Below are positions 16,335 to 26,429 of a DNA stretch of 64,000 nucleotides, in pieces. The DNA is from Ornithinibacillus massiliensis. GTDB taxonomy: Bacteria; Bacillota; Bacilli; Bacillales; Amphibacillaceae. Each line of letters begins with the position of its first letter. Position 1 is the stretch's first letter. The translations under genes were made by a program, and so were the position numbers. The notes below the pieces were generated by a model. It was not told the DNA's origin, did not search any database, and saw only the letters and a list, made by a program, of their open reading frames with translations. The stretch is from positions 186,001 to 250,000 of the forward strand of contig NZ_JAGXBY010000002.1 in assembly GCF_018310345.1 (NCBI RefSeq), given 5' to 3'.

Positions 16335-17387
16335 TTAGATGGTTTCAATAAATTGATACATTGGTACTAACAATGATAGGTAAATCAGAATAATCACTAA
16401 CCCAAGCAGGATGAAAAAGACTGGCTGGATATAGGTGATGAACTTAACTATTTTTTCATTTATTTCTTCTGTGATATAAGCAGAGTACGTAGCGAGATCT
16501 TTCTCTAAAGTATCCGCATTACTATTCTGTTGAAATATCGAGGCAAGTTGTGGGCTGATGAATGTTAGCTCAGTCATAAGCTGTGAAATAGGTACACCAT
16601 GATTGAGACCATTTGTTAATTGCGTTGAATAATAGGAAAGCAATGGCAGTTTTTCTTGTTTGGAAAGAATCGTAAGGACATCCTTTATTGGTAGTCCGGT
16701 TTTTAACAGGGATTCAACATGTGTTGCAAATAAGAAGGAAGTATTTAATGTTAAATAGTTTCGGTACAAGGGGGTAGAACGATAAATCTTAATTTGTAGT
16801 CCGATAGGTATAGTAGCTTTTATTTGTTTCCATATCCAATACATGATGAATAGAATTATTAGAATAAGAATGGTGCTATAGTATAGAAGGGAAGACAATC
16901 GAATGGCCGAATGAATAATAAACGAATTTTGTTCATGTTGCTGAAAAAGGGTAAGGAGATTAGGTACAACAGAATGTTGAATAAACAAAAATGCAATTGA
17001 AAATACAATTAGCAGTATAATTGGATAACGGATCACTTGGGTGAATTTTTTCAGATGATGGATTCTCTTTTCGAAGATAGCAAGACATTTCGTTATACTG
17101 GCATCTAAATCCCCATGTTCCTTTGCGAAAAAGAGATAAGACGTGATAATGGGATGAAAAGAGAGTTTTTCTAGTGATTGATCTAAGGTGTAGCCACGTT
17201 TGATATGGTGGATGATATCTTCTGATAGGTGAAATAAGCTCTTATCCCATTTTAATGTTTCTAATGCCGCTAATAATGGGTACCCATTGGTTAGTGCTCT
17301 GGATAATCGTTTTAAAAAGGTTAATTGAGTAGGTATGTTTAGCTTTTTATTAAAACGTTTCAAAGGTATCTTTAGAGATAAATCCAT
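16335..17387 (-). CDS. comGB: competence pilus assembly platform protein ComGB
   Basis: Polytopic GspF/PilC-family membrane protein, 350 aa, the platform on which the ComGA ATPase acts. Three membrane segments are visible (about 125-150, 175-195 and 325-347) separating two helical cytoplasmic domains. Start taken at ATG 17387 with GAAGGAAGG nine bases upstream; the frame opens earlier at 17435, inside comGA. It overlaps the comGA end by 38 bases. The family normally has two repeats of a six-helix domain, which the spacing here allows. Confidence 0.92.
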   Translation of the reverse strand: MDLSLKIPLKRFNKKLNIPTQLTFLKRLSRALTNGYPLLAALETLKWDKSLFHLSEDIIHHIKRGYTLDQSLEKLSFHPIITSYLFFAKEHGDLDASITKCLAIFEKRIHHLKKFTQVIRYPIILLIVFSIAFLFIQHSVVPNLLTLFQQHEQNSFIIHSAIRLSSLLYYSTILILIILFIMYWIWKQIKATIPIGLQIKIYRSTPLYRNYLTLNTSFLFATHVESLLKTGLPIKDVLTILSKQEKLPLLSYYSTQLTNGLNHGVPISQLMTELTFISPQLASIFQQNSNADTLEKDLATYSAYITEEINEKIVKFITYIQPVFFILLGLVIILIYLSLLVPMYQFIETI

Positions 17388-18360
17388 AGATATAAGCCTT
17401 CCTTCGTAGGTATTCAAATGAATGCTTAGACTCATGGAGATCGATTACTATGCCATTGATAACCTGACTTAATAATTCTCCATCTAATATTTCTAAGATA
17501 GCTGCGCGTTTTTGTGTTGGGTTACACGTTAATATGGATAATAACTGAATCGACGCAATCCCAATTAGCGATTGTTCTAATTCAGAAGGGGTTATCCCCA
17601 TTTCGAGTAAACGATGAATCGTCCCTTGGGTATTCTTAGCATGAATGGTACTCAACACTAAATGTCCTGTTAAGGATGCTTCAAAGGCAAATTTAGCTGT
17701 TTCCCTATCTCGAATTTCTCCAACCATGATAATATCTGGATCATGACGCAGTGCGGCTTTAAGTCCTGTTTGGTATGTAATACCTGCTTTTTCATTTACT
17801 TGTACTTGTAAAATGTCTTGGATATTTTTCTCAATTGGGTCTTCAAGTGTAATGGTCTGGAAGGATTCATCCTTTAAAGCGGACTCTAGTAATGCATATA
17901 ATGTTGTCGTTTTCCCACTCCCGGTTGGTCCAGAAAACAAAATTAAACCTGCTGGGGGATTCATCCACGTTTTGATTGTATGAAGTTGTTGTTTAAAGAG
18001 AAATAGTTGTTCCAGAGATAGGTTTTGCTGTTGTGGAAGGAGTCGAATAGCTAGGCTTTCTAATTGGTTAACTGGTAAAGTAGACAGCCGAAGGGAGTAT
18101 TTATCGGATTTTGTGGAGTGAAAAAGTGTCCCATTTTGGGGCTTTCTATTTTCACCGATATCCATGCCTGATGTAAACTTATAATAAGTAAGAAGGGATT
18201 CATAACGATTAGTTGATATCGATTGATAAAGTATTCGTTTACCATATACGCGGAAGTAAATATTTGTCGTCGTTTCAAAGGGGTAGAAGTGGATATCCGT
18301 GGCTTGGTTTTCAATAGCATTTGTAATGATATGACGGGATAATCTTTCAGCAGTAGTCAA
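17350..18360 (-). CDS. comGA: competence traffic ATPase ComGA
   Basis: Secretion/type IV pilus ATPase that powers pseudopilus assembly, 336 aa. Visible are the Walker A loop GPTGSGKTT (144-152), an Asp box (TLEDPIE), a Walker B-like MVGEIRD and a His box (GHLVLSTIHA). The start is TTG 18360, placed seven bases after GGAGGTG; no ATG is available, and the length is near the family's 350. First gene of the comG operon, divergent from aroK across 100 bases. Transcription should depend on ComK, but I found no clean K-box pair in the gap. Confidence 0.95.
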   Translation of the reverse strand: MTTAERLSRHIITNAIENQATDIHFYPFETTTNIYFRVYGKRILYQSISTNRYESLLTYYKFTSGMDIGENRKPQNGTLFHSTKSDKYSLRLSTLPVNQLESLAIRLLPQQQNLSLEQLFLFKQQLHTIKTWMNPPAGLILFSGPTGSGKTTTLYALLESALKDESFQTITLEDPIEKNIQDILQVQVNEKAGITYQTGLKAALRHDPDIIMVGEIRDRETAKFAFEASLTGHLVLSTIHAKNTQGTIHRLLEMGITPSELEQSLIGIASIQLLSILTCNPTQKRAAILEILDGELLSQVINGIVIDLHESKHSFEYLRRKAYIYGFISKDTFETF

Positions 18361-18460
18361 TAGGCAACACCTCCATCTTTTATTCTATATCTTGATTCGA
18401 CATAAAACGGGTAAATCCTTCTTTTTTCTTAAAATTTTTTTAAAAGAGGAGTAAATAAGT

Positions 18461-18976
18461 TTGAAACAGCTATATTTAATTGGCTTCATGGGAAGCGGTA
18501 AAACTACTGTCGGTCGCTCGATTAAGGAACAGTATGGAATCGATTATATCGATCTGGATGAGGCGATTGAGGGTAGATTACATAAACGTATTGTAGATAT
18601 ATTTAAAGAAGAGGGAGAAGAAGCATTTCGTACGTATGAAACCGAGACATTAAAAGCATTAAAGACTACACCAATTATTGCAACCGGTGGGGGAATTATA
18701 GAACGAAGTGAAAATATTTCGTATATGAAAGAAAATGGGATAATTATTTACTTAAAGACTTCCTTTGATACCATTAAATTAAGATTAACACGCGATCAAT
18801 CCCGTCCATTATGGAAGGATGAAAAACAGAATAAAGCTTTATTTGACAAAAGAAATAAAATCTATGAATATTCTGCGGATTATATTGTTCATTGTGATAA
18901 CCGAACGACAAAGGAGATAATAGAAGAAATTGTAAGCCTGTACAGGTATAAAGGGATTTTGGATAGTGAAGACTAA
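18461..18976 (+). CDS. aroK: shikimate kinase
   Basis: Cytosolic enzyme of the shikimate pathway phosphorylating shikimate at the 3-OH with ATP, toward aromatic amino acids. 171 aa, typical length. Walker A GFMGSGKTT at 8-16, shikimate-binding DLDEAIE at about 32-38 with the conserved Asp pair, GGGI at about 74-77, and an R-containing LID (LTRDQSRPLW). Start is TTG 18461 behind AGAGGAG; the upstream gap is shared with divergent comGA. The catalytic Arg in the SRPLW region is present, so activity is likely. Confidence 0.92.
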   Translation: MKQLYLIGFMGSGKTTVGRSIKEQYGIDYIDLDEAIEGRLHKRIVDIFKEEGEEAFRTYETETLKALKTTPIIATGGGIIERSENISYMKENGIIIYLKTSFDTIKLRLTRDQSRPLWKDEKQNKALFDKRNKIYEYSADYIVHCDNRTTKEIIEEIVSLYRYKGILDSED

Positions 18977-18997
18977 ACATAATCCTATAAATAAGGG

Positions 18998-19192
18998 GTG
19001 GTTATCATAAAAGGAAACGATTATGTGAAATTTATGACCCAGCAAGTTGTATCGTATATTGATCTTCCAAAAGAAGAACGTAGAAAAAAGCGATTAGAAC
19101 AAAAGGCACAGAGAACGCAAGTCACGATAGGCAACAAATGGTTTGGTGTGTTACCAGTGGCAATTAAGTCTATGTTTAAAAAGGCTGAATGA
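18998..19192 (+). CDS. yqzE: YqzE family small protein (start uncertain)
   Basis: Small basic cytosolic protein of unknown function, recognised by NDYVKFMTQQVV near the N-terminus and WFGVLP near the C-terminus, the pattern of YqzE as I recall it. The start is a puzzle. GTG 18998 lies inside the ribosome site AAGGGGTGG; ATA 19007 would give the family-like beginning (M)KGNDYVK at ideal spacing; GTG 19025 has its own AAAGGA but would cut off the conserved NDY. Depending on the choice the protein has 55 to 64 residues. It follows aroK by 21 bases and may share its transcript. Confidence 0.75.
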   Translation: MVIIKGNDYVKFMTQQVVSYIDLPKEERRKKRLEQKAQRTQVTIGNKWFGVLPVAIKSMFKKAE

Positions 19193-19206
19193 ATGCCTCT
19201 ATTAGG

Positions 19207-19256
19207 ATAGGGTCTGAACATGAAGTCATTTGTCAGACCCTATGGAGGCTTTTTTA
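19207..19256. terminator. terminator between yqzE and yqhG
   Basis: 11-bp stem ATAGGGTCTGA/TCAGACCCTAT (19207-19217 with 19232-19242), extended by GCCTC/GGAGGC arms and a T run into the yqhG stop. Confidence 0.8.
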
Positions 19257-20036
19257 CTTGTTAGAAGCATCTAAATAAAAAATCCCACCATTAATTACAG
19301 TAAGTTCGATTTTTGGCTGATAACGTTCTTTTAAGCCTTGTAATTCATTCTCCATTTGTTCAACATCTTCCTCTTGATCCCCCTCATAGAAATGCTTTAG
19401 TAATTCAATTTCCTTGTCTAATTCTTCAAGGGATTCTTTTGCCCAGTCGTGCTCAAGGTCCTGGATGTATTGGTTGATGACTGTTAAAATTCTGTTATAC
19501 CCACTCTTTGGTTTAATTAACGGAGTAATGGTATAGCAATAATCCGAAATCTGCATGAGAAACTCCTTCTTCATTAAGGTATCCATTATTTCCGTTTTCA
19601 TTATGCCATTTAGCAAGTTTAACCCAATTGAAAATACTTCATCTTTTTTTAGTTTTCCAATGTAGCTCAATTTTAAGTTGATGACGAGCCACGGATGTAG
19701 GGCGGTATTTTGATTAGTGTGTACCACCTCAAATAGTCTAGTATAGCGTTCATTTTCTTTTAAATGATTCAATATTTGTTGAAGTCGGGGACTACCGAAA
19801 TGAATTCGCTCACCCTTTTCTTCTAATGACGAGGGGTTTGTAATCAAGGTGAGTTGCATCGGATCACCCTCTCGTCCCATTTTTTTAATGTAATGCCAAT
19901 AAAATGGCCTATTCATTAGAGCGCGGTCCATTTTCTCATTTAACTGTACCTTAAGTACACCTTCACGATTAGAAAGTATGTCACAATGATGAGCAGTGAA
20001 ATAGTCTTCTAAAAATGAATGGAGATTAATTGCCAT
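19254..20036 (-). CDS. yqhG: YqhG family protein
   Basis: Cytosolic protein of 260 aa, function unknown, conserved beside the SNF2-type gene yqhH in Bacillaceae. Features seen: an N-terminal region rich in Trp, His and Tyr (RPFYWHYIKKMG at about 42-53) and a C-terminal acidic helical region (about 185-240) likely to form a coiled coil. ATG 20036 lies within the yqhH end, an 11-base overlap indicating coupled translation, so the product may be a partner of the helicase. That partnership is inference. Confidence 0.85.
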   Translation of the reverse strand: MAINLHSFLEDYFTAHHCDILSNREGVLKVQLNEKMDRALMNRPFYWHYIKKMGREGDPMQLTLITNPSSLEEKGERIHFGSPRLQQILNHLKENERYTRLFEVVHTNQNTALHPWLVINLKLSYIGKLKKDEVFSIGLNLLNGIMKTEIMDTLMKKEFLMQISDYCYTITPLIKPKSGYNRILTVINQYIQDLEHDWAKESLEELDKEIELLKHFYEGDQEEDVEQMENELQGLKERYQPKIELTVINGGIFYLDASNK

Positions 20037-21690
20037 ATTGAGACTCCTCTTGGAATGTATTCTGATGTGTATGATGAATAATAGAAGCTAAATTATCTAA
20101 TTTAATTTTTACCTCTCCAGTAGAGGAGGATTCGTTTATAATTGTTTTTACTTCTCCTTCAAAGCTATCAATATTAAGCTCGGCTAATATGTCGTCTAAA
20201 TGTCCAACTACTTTTTCAAAAAGAGCAATTTTTTCATAGAGTAATTTCATTATATGCTCTTCCAATGTATTACGAATCGCAAAATTGTAAATATGCACAT
20301 CCTTTTCTTGACCATAGCGATGGATTCTACCGATTCGTTGTTCTAAGCGCATCGGATTCCAAGGAAGGTCATAATTAATCATATAATGACAAAACTGTAA
20401 ATTGATTCCTTCACCACCGGCTTCTGTGGCAATTAACACTTGTGCTTTATCTTGGAAGAGTTGTTTCATCCAGTCCTTCTTTCCGCGTTTAAAACCACCA
20501 CGGAAAGGAACTGAAGTAATTCCATGCTGCTGTAAAAACCACTGTAAATAAAGCTGTGAAGCTCGGTATTCGGTGAAGATAATCACTTTTTCATCACCAA
20601 TTTGTTTCATTAGCTCAACCACTTTATGTGCTTTGGCATGATGCGGGAGTTGGCCAATTTTATCAATAATCGGCTTTAATATCTCTCTTCCTTGACTTTC
20701 TTCATCATTAACAAATTTTTGGAGAGATAGATAGCAAGCCTCACGGGAAGAACAAAGCTCTCGTAGAAATGTAATCTTTGAAAAAGATGAGAAAGGTTGA
20801 AAGGTATGATCCAGCTCGTTATATACGTCATATTCTTCCGGTGTAAAATCGACCCATATGGTTTCGATATGCCGTTTTGCATGATCCAATTTCGTATCCT
20901 TTCTAGTATTTCGTACCATCACTTTTTGAACGAGCTGCTTTAAATAAACATCCTGATTTAACTTTTTACGATCTCTACCATACTTTTCTAAGAATGATTC
21001 ATAATTTCCTAAGTGGCCAGGCTTTAATATCGATACTAGGTTGAAGATCTCGATTAATTGATTTTGTACCGGTGTCGCGGTTAATAGTAAACAATATTTC
21101 TTCCTTAATGCCCGTACAAATTCATAGTTTTTTGTTTTATGATTCTTTATTTTATGTGCTTCATCAATGAGGATAAAATCATAATCAATATCTAATATCG
21201 CTTCCCGGTGAGGCGAACGTTTTGCTGTATCAATCGATGTCACAATAATATCGTATTGATCCCATGGGAAATGCTTACGAAAAGTAGCAGCCGGAATATA
21301 AAATTTTTCATTAAGTTCCTTTACCCATTGATTCACTAGGGAAGCAGGAACAAGAATAAGTACTTTCTTCACTAGACCACGAATCATGTACTCCTTTAAT
21401 ATTAATCCAGCTTCTATTGTTTTTCCTAGGCCAACTTCATCAGCTAAAATTGCCCGTCCATTCATCTCTTCAATAGCTTGTTTGGCTGTCTCAATTTGAT
21501 GTGGTAAAAACTCCATATCTGGTAAAAATTCAAGAGCTCGTAAACCATGAAAGTCCTTCGTTATTGTAGTAAGCTCTGCTTTATAAGCCATCTGGAAAAG
21601 CTCCCAAGAGGAAAAAGGGCCATCCTGCTCTAACTTTTCATCTAACGTCTCAATAAAGTTTGAATCATGGATAATGTCTATATGTTTCAT
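20026..21690 (-). CDS. yqhH: SNF2-family ATPase/helicase YqhH
   Basis: Superfamily 2 Swi2/Snf2 ATPase acting on DNA or protein-DNA complexes, 554 aa. The motor domains are complete: Walker A DEVGLGKT (84-91), Walker B DEAH (176-179), TATPVQN motif III, an EYRASQ helical region and the C-terminal motif VI with QRIGRIHRYGQ. No accessory DNA-binding domain is evident. The RapA-like QRIGRIHRYGQ motif suggests a role resembling RNA-polymerase recycling, but that is inference. ATG 21690 with AAAGGACG upstream. First gene of a two-gene operon with yqhG. Confidence 0.92.
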   Translation of the reverse strand: MKHIDIIHDSNFIETLDEKLEQDGPFSSWELFQMAYKAELTTITKDFHGLRALEFLPDMEFLPHQIETAKQAIEEMNGRAILADEVGLGKTIEAGLILKEYMIRGLVKKVLILVPASLVNQWVKELNEKFYIPAATFRKHFPWDQYDIIVTSIDTAKRSPHREAILDIDYDFILIDEAHKIKNHKTKNYEFVRALRKKYCLLLTATPVQNQLIEIFNLVSILKPGHLGNYESFLEKYGRDRKKLNQDVYLKQLVQKVMVRNTRKDTKLDHAKRHIETIWVDFTPEEYDVYNELDHTFQPFSSFSKITFLRELCSSREACYLSLQKFVNDEESQGREILKPIIDKIGQLPHHAKAHKVVELMKQIGDEKVIIFTEYRASQLYLQWFLQQHGITSVPFRGGFKRGKKDWMKQLFQDKAQVLIATEAGGEGINLQFCHYMINYDLPWNPMRLEQRIGRIHRYGQEKDVHIYNFAIRNTLEEHIMKLLYEKIALFEKVVGHLDDILAELNIDSFEGEVKTIINESSSTGEVKIKLDNLASIIHHTHQNTFQEESQYGN

Positions 21691-21847
21691 ACGATACGTC
21701 CTTTATCAATAGTTTCATCATGGATGAATATTAACGATACATTTTAACTGTAATATGGTATAATAAAAGCGAAAAATCTAGTAAGTAAAATAGTTTTGAT
21801 ACATAGTATAACCAAAAGTTAGAATTTCATAAGAAGCGGATGATTAC

Positions 21848-22035
21848 AGGGGGAGAGATTACTCTTCTATGTATGATTAGTAACGCCGAAGGAGCAAGCA
21901 ATTTTGCGAATCTCTCAGGCAAAAGAACTCTTGTAGGACGCACCTCTGGAGAGTGTTTACTTCGGTAAACCACCCACGAAGCACGCATTTTCTTATAGGA
22001 AATGTTAAACTTTCTGGTTACAGGACAGGGACAGT
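21848..22035 (+). promoter_or_regulatory. glycine riboswitch (gcvT type, tandem aptamer)
   Basis: Leader of the gcv operon. The first aptamer is clear: GGGAGAGATT at 21850, the core GCCGAAGGAGCAA (21884-21896), then GAATCTCTCAGGCAAAAG. The linker ACCTCTGGAGAG opens a second aptamer whose core reads CACGAAGCACGC and whose closing strand is CTTTCTGGTTACAGGACAGG, visibly diverged. In B. subtilis glycine binding stops terminator formation and turns the operon on. Confidence 0.9.
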
Positions 22036-22083
22036 ATAAAAGGGGATAATAGATCCTCCATAGTATACTGTCTCTATTTTTAT
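22028..22083 (+). terminator. riboswitch-controlled terminator before gcvT
   Basis: Stem GGGACAGTATA (22028-22038) with TATACTGTCTC (22064-22074), inner GGGGAT/ATCC pairing and a T-rich tail. The left arm overlaps the end of the second aptamer, as needed for a switch. Confidence 0.8.
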
Positions 22084-22120
22084 GGATAATAATTAGAAAA
22101 TTTAAAAGGGAGTGGAAATT

Positions 22121-23233
22121 GTGAGTGAACTGAAAAGAACCCCAATTTTTCCTGAGTATGAAAAGCTTGGGGCAAAGACAATTGACTTTGGTGGATGGGA
22201 TTTACCAGTCCAATTCTCCAGCATCAAAGAAGAGCATGAGGCGACAAGAACGAAAGCAGGTTTATTTGATGTATCCCATATGGGTGAAATTTTAGTAACA
22301 GGTCGGAAAGCGCTTGACTTTTTACAATACGTTACGACAAATGATGTATCCAAATTAGTGCCAAATAAAGCACAATATGCACTCATGTGTTATGAAGATG
22401 GTGGCACTGTTGATGATTTTCTAATATATATGGTCAATGATAATGAATACTTAGTCGTTGTAAATGCGGCAAATACTGAAAAAGATTATGAATGGATGGT
22501 TAAGAATAACCAATTTACAGAAGAAGACGTTACCATTAAAAATGTTTCTTCTGAATATGCACAACTAGCATTACAAGGTCCAAAGGCGGAAGAAATCTTA
22601 CAATCTGTTACAAGTACAAACCTAAGCGAGATTAAATTTTTTCGATTTGAGAAGGAAGTAGCCATTAAAGGAGTACAAACCCCAGTTTTAGTTTCGAGAA
22701 CAGGCTACACTGGTGAGGATGGATTTGAATTATATATTGCTAGTGCAGATGGTCCAAAATTATGGAATGTACTACTTGAAGCTGGAAAAGAAAAAGGAAT
22801 TTTACCGGTTGGTCTTGGAGCAAGAGATACACTTCGATTCGAAGCTAACCTCCCATTATATGGACAGGAGCTCTCTTCCACTATTACACCGATAGAAGCT
22901 GGTTTAGGTTTTGCAGTTAAAGTCAATAAAGAAGCTGACTTTATTGGGAAATCGGTGTTAAAAGAGCAAGTAGAACATGGAACTAAACGGAAAATAGTCG
23001 GTATAGAAATGATTGATAAAGGTATCCCTCGTCATGGATATGAAGTGTTTCACGGAGAGGAAGAAGTAGGGGTTGTCACCTCTGGTACACAATCTCCTAC
23101 ATTACAAAAAAATATTGGCTTAGCTTTATTGCGGTCAGAATTTGCTGAAGCTGGTACGGAACTAGAGATACAGGTAAGAAAACGTAGACTACGGGCAAAA
23201 ATCATTTCGAGAAAATTCTTAAAGCAAGATTAA
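22121..23233 (+). CDS. gcvT: glycine cleavage system T protein (aminomethyltransferase)
   Basis: T protein of the glycine cleavage complex: transfers the aminomethyl carbon from lipoylated H protein to THF, giving 5,10-methylene-THF and ammonia. 370 aa. Typical blocks are [16 protein letters not shown] near the N-terminus, FDVSHMGE, the folate-site DDFLIY and [10 protein letters not shown]. Start set at GTG 22121 behind AAGGGAGTGG; another GTG nine bases earlier overlaps that site. First gene of gcvT-gcvPA-gcvPB, under the glycine riboswitch. The H protein is not in this window, as usual in Bacilli. Confidence 0.95.
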   Translation: MSELKRTPIFPEYEKLGAKTIDFGGWDLPVQFSSIKEEHEATRTKAGLFDVSHMGEILVTGRKALDFLQYVTTNDVSKLVPNKAQYALMCYEDGGTVDDFLIYMVNDNEYLVVVNAANTEKDYEWMVKNNQFTEEDVTIKNVSSEYAQLALQGPKAEEILQSVTSTNLSEIKFFRFEKEVAIKGVQTPVLVSRTGYTGEDGFELYIASADGPKLWNVLLEAGKEKGILPVGLGARDTLRFEANLPLYGQELSSTITPIEAGLGFAVKVNKEADFIGKSVLKEQVEHGTKRKIVGIEMIDKGIPRHGYEVFHGEEEVGVVTSGTQSPTLQKNIGLALLRSEFAEAGTELEIQVRKRRLRAKIISRKFLKQD

Positions 23234-23248
23234 TAGGGGGGAATGGAA

Positions 23249-24598
23249 ATGGATTTTCGTTATTTACCAATGACAGAAACAGATAAACAAGAAATGTTAA
23301 GTGCGATTGGCGTCGCTTCAACTGATGAATTATTTTCAGATATTCCAGAGAAGGTTCGCCTAAAGGATGGATTAAACTTAAAAACACCAAAAAGTGAAGC
23401 TGAGTTGAAAAAAGAACTTGTCCAAATGGCAAACAAAAACTATAACCTAAGGGAGTATACCTCTTTCTTAGGGGCAGGGGTATATGATCACTTTATTCCT
23501 TCTGTAGTGGATCATATTATTTCAAGGTCAGAATTCTATACGGCGTATACACCGTATCAGCCAGAAATATCACAAGGGGAATTGCAAGCGATTTTTGAAT
23601 TTCAAACGATGATTTCAGAGCTTACCGGGATGCCAGTTGCCAATTCATCTATGTACGATGGCGGAACCTCTTTAGCTGAAGCAGTGAACTTAAGTGCTGG
23701 TCAAACGCGAAAGAAAAAAGTTCTAGTATCTAAAGCGATTCACCCAGAATCTCAAGCGGTAATTGAAACATATGGTAAAGGCCAAAATCTGGATATCGTA
23801 TATATTGATCATAGCGATTGTCGTACAAATTTAGAGCAGTTAGCTAGTGAATTAGATGAAAATACTGCAAGTGTTGTCTTACAATACCCGAACTTTTTCG
23901 GACAAATTGAGCCTTTAGCAGAGGTTCGAGCATTATTAGATGCACAACCAAAAACAATGTTTATCGTATCTAGTAATCCTTTAGCATTAGGTTATTTAAC
24001 ACCTCCTGGTAAGTTTGGAGCAGATATTGTGGTTGGCGATACACAAGTGTTTGGTATTCCTGCTCAGTTTGGTGGTCCGCATTGTGGTTATTTTGCAACT
24101 ACTGAAAAGCTCATGCGTAAAATTCCAGGACGATTAGTAGGACTAACAAAGGATGAAAATGGTGTCCGTGGGTTCGTACTAACCTTACAAGCTCGTGAAC
24201 AACATATTCGTCGTGATAAAGCTACTTCTAATATTTGTTCTAACCAGGCATTAAATGCGCTTGCAAGTGCTGTTGCAATGAGTTCTATTGGTAAGCATGG
24301 AATAAGAAAAATGGCAGAGCTTAATATGCAAAAGGCACGTTATGCGAAAAAGCAATTTGAGATTGCAGGTTTTGAAGTGGTAGGTCATGGTTCCTTCTTT
24401 AATGAATTTATCGTGAAGCTTCCAGTGTCTGTTAAAGTTGCGAATGATAAATTACTCGAAAAGGGAATAATAGGTGGTTATGATTTAGCAACTTATTATC
24501 CAGAACTAGAAGATCATATGCTAATTGCTGTAACAGAAAATCGTACAAAAGAAGAAATTGATACTTTTGTAAAAGAATTGGGGGATATCCATGAGTAA
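23249..24598 (+). CDS. gcvPA: glycine dehydrogenase (decarboxylating) subunit 1
   Basis: N-terminal half of the split PLP-dependent P protein, which decarboxylates glycine and passes methylamine to lipoyl-H. 449 aa, the usual length of the split subunit. Type I aminotransferase fold; recognisable are [28 protein letters not shown] and [16 protein letters not shown] 23249 gives normal spacing from GGGGGG; ATG 23243 would be too close. Ends four codons inside gcvPB (ATGAGTAA overlap), so the two subunits are made in a 1:1 ratio. The PLP lysine is in the partner. Confidence 0.95.
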   Translation: MDFRYLPMTETDKQEMLSAIGVASTDELFSDIPEKVRLKDGLNLKTPKSEAELKKELVQMANKNYNLREYTSFLGAGVYDHFIPSVVDHIISRSEFYTAYTPYQPEISQGELQAIFEFQTMISELTGMPVANSSMYDGGTSLAEAVNLSAGQTRKKKVLVSKAIHPESQAVIETYGKGQNLDIVYIDHSDCRTNLEQLASELDENTASVVLQYPNFFGQIEPLAEVRALLDAQPKTMFIVSSNPLALGYLTPPGKFGADIVVGDTQVFGIPAQFGGPHCGYFATTEKLMRKIPGRLVGLTKDENGVRGFVLTLQAREQHIRRDKATSNICSNQALNALASAVAMSSIGKHGIRKMAELNMQKARYAKKQFEIAGFEVVGHGSFFNEFIVKLPVSVKVANDKLLEKGIIGGYDLATYYPELEDHMLIAVTENRTKEEIDTFVKELGDIHE

Positions 24599-26054
24599 TC
24601 AAGATTTTGCCTTAATCTTTGAACGTAGTAAAGAAGGTAGAGTAAGCTATAATTTACCCGAAATAGATGTACCAGAAGTAGAATTAGAAGCGGAACTAAC
24701 GGATACGTATGTAAGAGCAGATGCTCCAGATTTACCTGAAGTAAGTGAATTAGATATCATTCGTCACTATACAGGATTATCGAATCGCAATTATGGTGTT
24801 GATTCTGGCTTTTATCCGCTTGGATCATGTACGATGAAGTATAATCCGAAAATTAATGAAGATGTTGCACGATTAGATGGGTTCAGTCATATTCACCCTT
24901 ATCAGGACCCTAAAACTGTTCAAGGTGCCCTCGAGATGATGTATGATTTACAAGAATCATTAAAAGAAATTACTGGTATGGCTGGTGTATCACTACAATC
25001 AGCAGCAGGTGCACATGGTGAGTGGACAGGGCTAATGATGATTCGTGCATTCCATGAAGCTAATGGCGATTTTCAACGTACAAAGGTAATAGTTCCAGAC
25101 TCAGCACATGGTACAAATCCAGCTTCTGCAACTGTGGCAGGATTTGATGCGATTACAGTTAAATCAAATGAGAATGGGCTGGTTGATTTAGAGGACTTAA
25201 AGCGTGTAGTCGGGGAAGACACAGCGGCATTAATGCTAACAAATCCGAATACACTTGGATTATTTGAGACGGAAATTCTTGAAATGGCTGAGATTGTTCA
25301 TGCAGCAGGTGGTAAACTATATTATGATGGAGCAAACTTAAATGCCATAATGGGCTACGCTCGGCCTGGAGATATGGGATTTGATGTTGTACATCTAAAT
25401 TTACACAAAACATTCACTGGTCCACATGGCGGTGGTGGTCCTGGTTCAGGTCCAGTTGGGGTATCTGCAGAACTAGAGCCTTTCTTACCAAAACCTTTAA
25501 TTGTAAAACAAGATGATTTCTTCACGTTCGAGTATGATCGACCACAGTCAATTGGTCGTGTAAAACCTTACTATGGTAACTTCGGAATCAATCTTCGTGC
25601 CTATACGTATATCCGTACGATGGGTGGAGAGGGTCTTAAGAAGGTTAGTGAGTATGCAGTATTAAATGCGAATTATATGATGCGTAAATTAGAGAAGGCT
25701 TATGATTTACCATATACTCAACATTGTAAGCATGAATTTGTACTTTCTGGAAGAAAACAGAAGAAGCTAGGTGTACGTACATTAGATATTGCCAAACGTC
25801 TGTTGGACTTTGGCTATCATCCGCCAACCATCTACTTCCCATTAAATGTTGAAGAAGCTTTAATGATAGAGCCTACAGAAACAGAGTCTAAAGAAACATT
25901 AGATGGATTTATAGAGACTATGCTACAAATTGCAGACGAAGCGGAAAATAATCCTGAGATTGTTCAAGAAGCTCCGCATAACACTGTTGTAAAGCGTATG
26001 GATGAAACAACAGCAGCAAGAAAACCAGTACTACGTTTTTATAAAGAGAAATAA
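24591..26054 (+). CDS. gcvPB: glycine dehydrogenase (decarboxylating) subunit 2
   Basis: Second half of the split P protein, carrying the PLP Schiff-base lysine in [18 protein letters not shown] (about residue 273). Other family blocks are [25 protein letters not shown] and [11 protein letters not shown]. 487 aa, normal length. Overlaps gcvPA by eight bases. Together with GcvT, GcvH and lipoamide dehydrogenase it completes glycine breakdown to CO2, ammonia and methylene-THF. No terminator directly after the stop except the inverted-repeat element that begins eight bases downstream and may serve as one. Confidence 0.96.
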   Translation: MSNQDFALIFERSKEGRVSYNLPEIDVPEVELEAELTDTYVRADAPDLPEVSELDIIRHYTGLSNRNYGVDSGFYPLGSCTMKYNPKINEDVARLDGFSHIHPYQDPKTVQGALEMMYDLQESLKEITGMAGVSLQSAAGAHGEWTGLMMIRAFHEANGDFQRTKVIVPDSAHGTNPASATVAGFDAITVKSNENGLVDLEDLKRVVGEDTAALMLTNPNTLGLFETEILEMAEIVHAAGGKLYYDGANLNAIMGYARPGDMGFDVVHLNLHKTFTGPHGGGGPGSGPVGVSAELEPFLPKPLIVKQDDFFTFEYDRPQSIGRVKPYYGNFGINLRAYTYIRTMGGEGLKKVSEYAVLNANYMMRKLEKAYDLPYTQHCKHEFVLSGRKQKKLGVRTLDIAKRLLDFGYHPPTIYFPLNVEEALMIEPTETESKETLDGFIETMLQIADEAENNPEIVQEAPHNTVVKRMDETTAARKPVLRFYKEK

Positions 26055-26061
26055 TAGTATT

Positions 26062-26304
26062 AGAGGCTGGGACAAAACTAAAACAAGGTAATAAAAAACG
26101 AACCATCACTACATTAGCCCCGGAAATATACGGAGACTCCTGTGGGAGGAAAGGCATTGGTGAGACCCCAGGGGAGCGTTAGCTCTAAGGAGGCTCACCA
26201 GCCACCCACCAACCGCAAGTATATTTCTGGGGCGGATTTGATGCGCTAACTTTCATGTTCGGTTTATCCTATGTTAGAAATAGTTTTGTCCCAGCCTCTT
26301 TTTT
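26062..26304. repeat. 238-bp element with perfect 19-bp terminal inverted repeats
   Basis: AGAGGCTGGGACAAAACTA (26062-26080) is repeated as its exact complement at 26281-26299, followed by a T run. Inside lies a second pair of arms, GCCCCGGAAATATAC and GTATATTTCTGGGGC, and smaller hairpins around GGTGAG/CTCACC. No open frame of note. It looks like a dispersed, structured intergenic repeat of Bacillaceae, MITE-like or an RNA element, and it can act as the gcv terminator. The rest of 26305-26429 shows no gene. Confidence 0.75.
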
Positions 26305-26429
26305 CAATGTAGCTAAAAGCTTTTGTCTGACACTTGTATTAGATGGCAATTTTACTACGTTATTCGGTGAGATGTCCAAAATGCTATTTAGGCAAAGAAT
26401 AGAAAGAAGATAGTGATGACTGAAAAATA

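Noticed and set aside
18405..18445. AT-rich runs between comGA and aroK resembling a ComK K-box pair (AAAT-N5-TTTT and AAAA-N5-TTAA)
   Set aside because: Neither box is complete, and the spacing (about 5 bases) fits none of the known K-box classes of 8, 18 or 31 bases.
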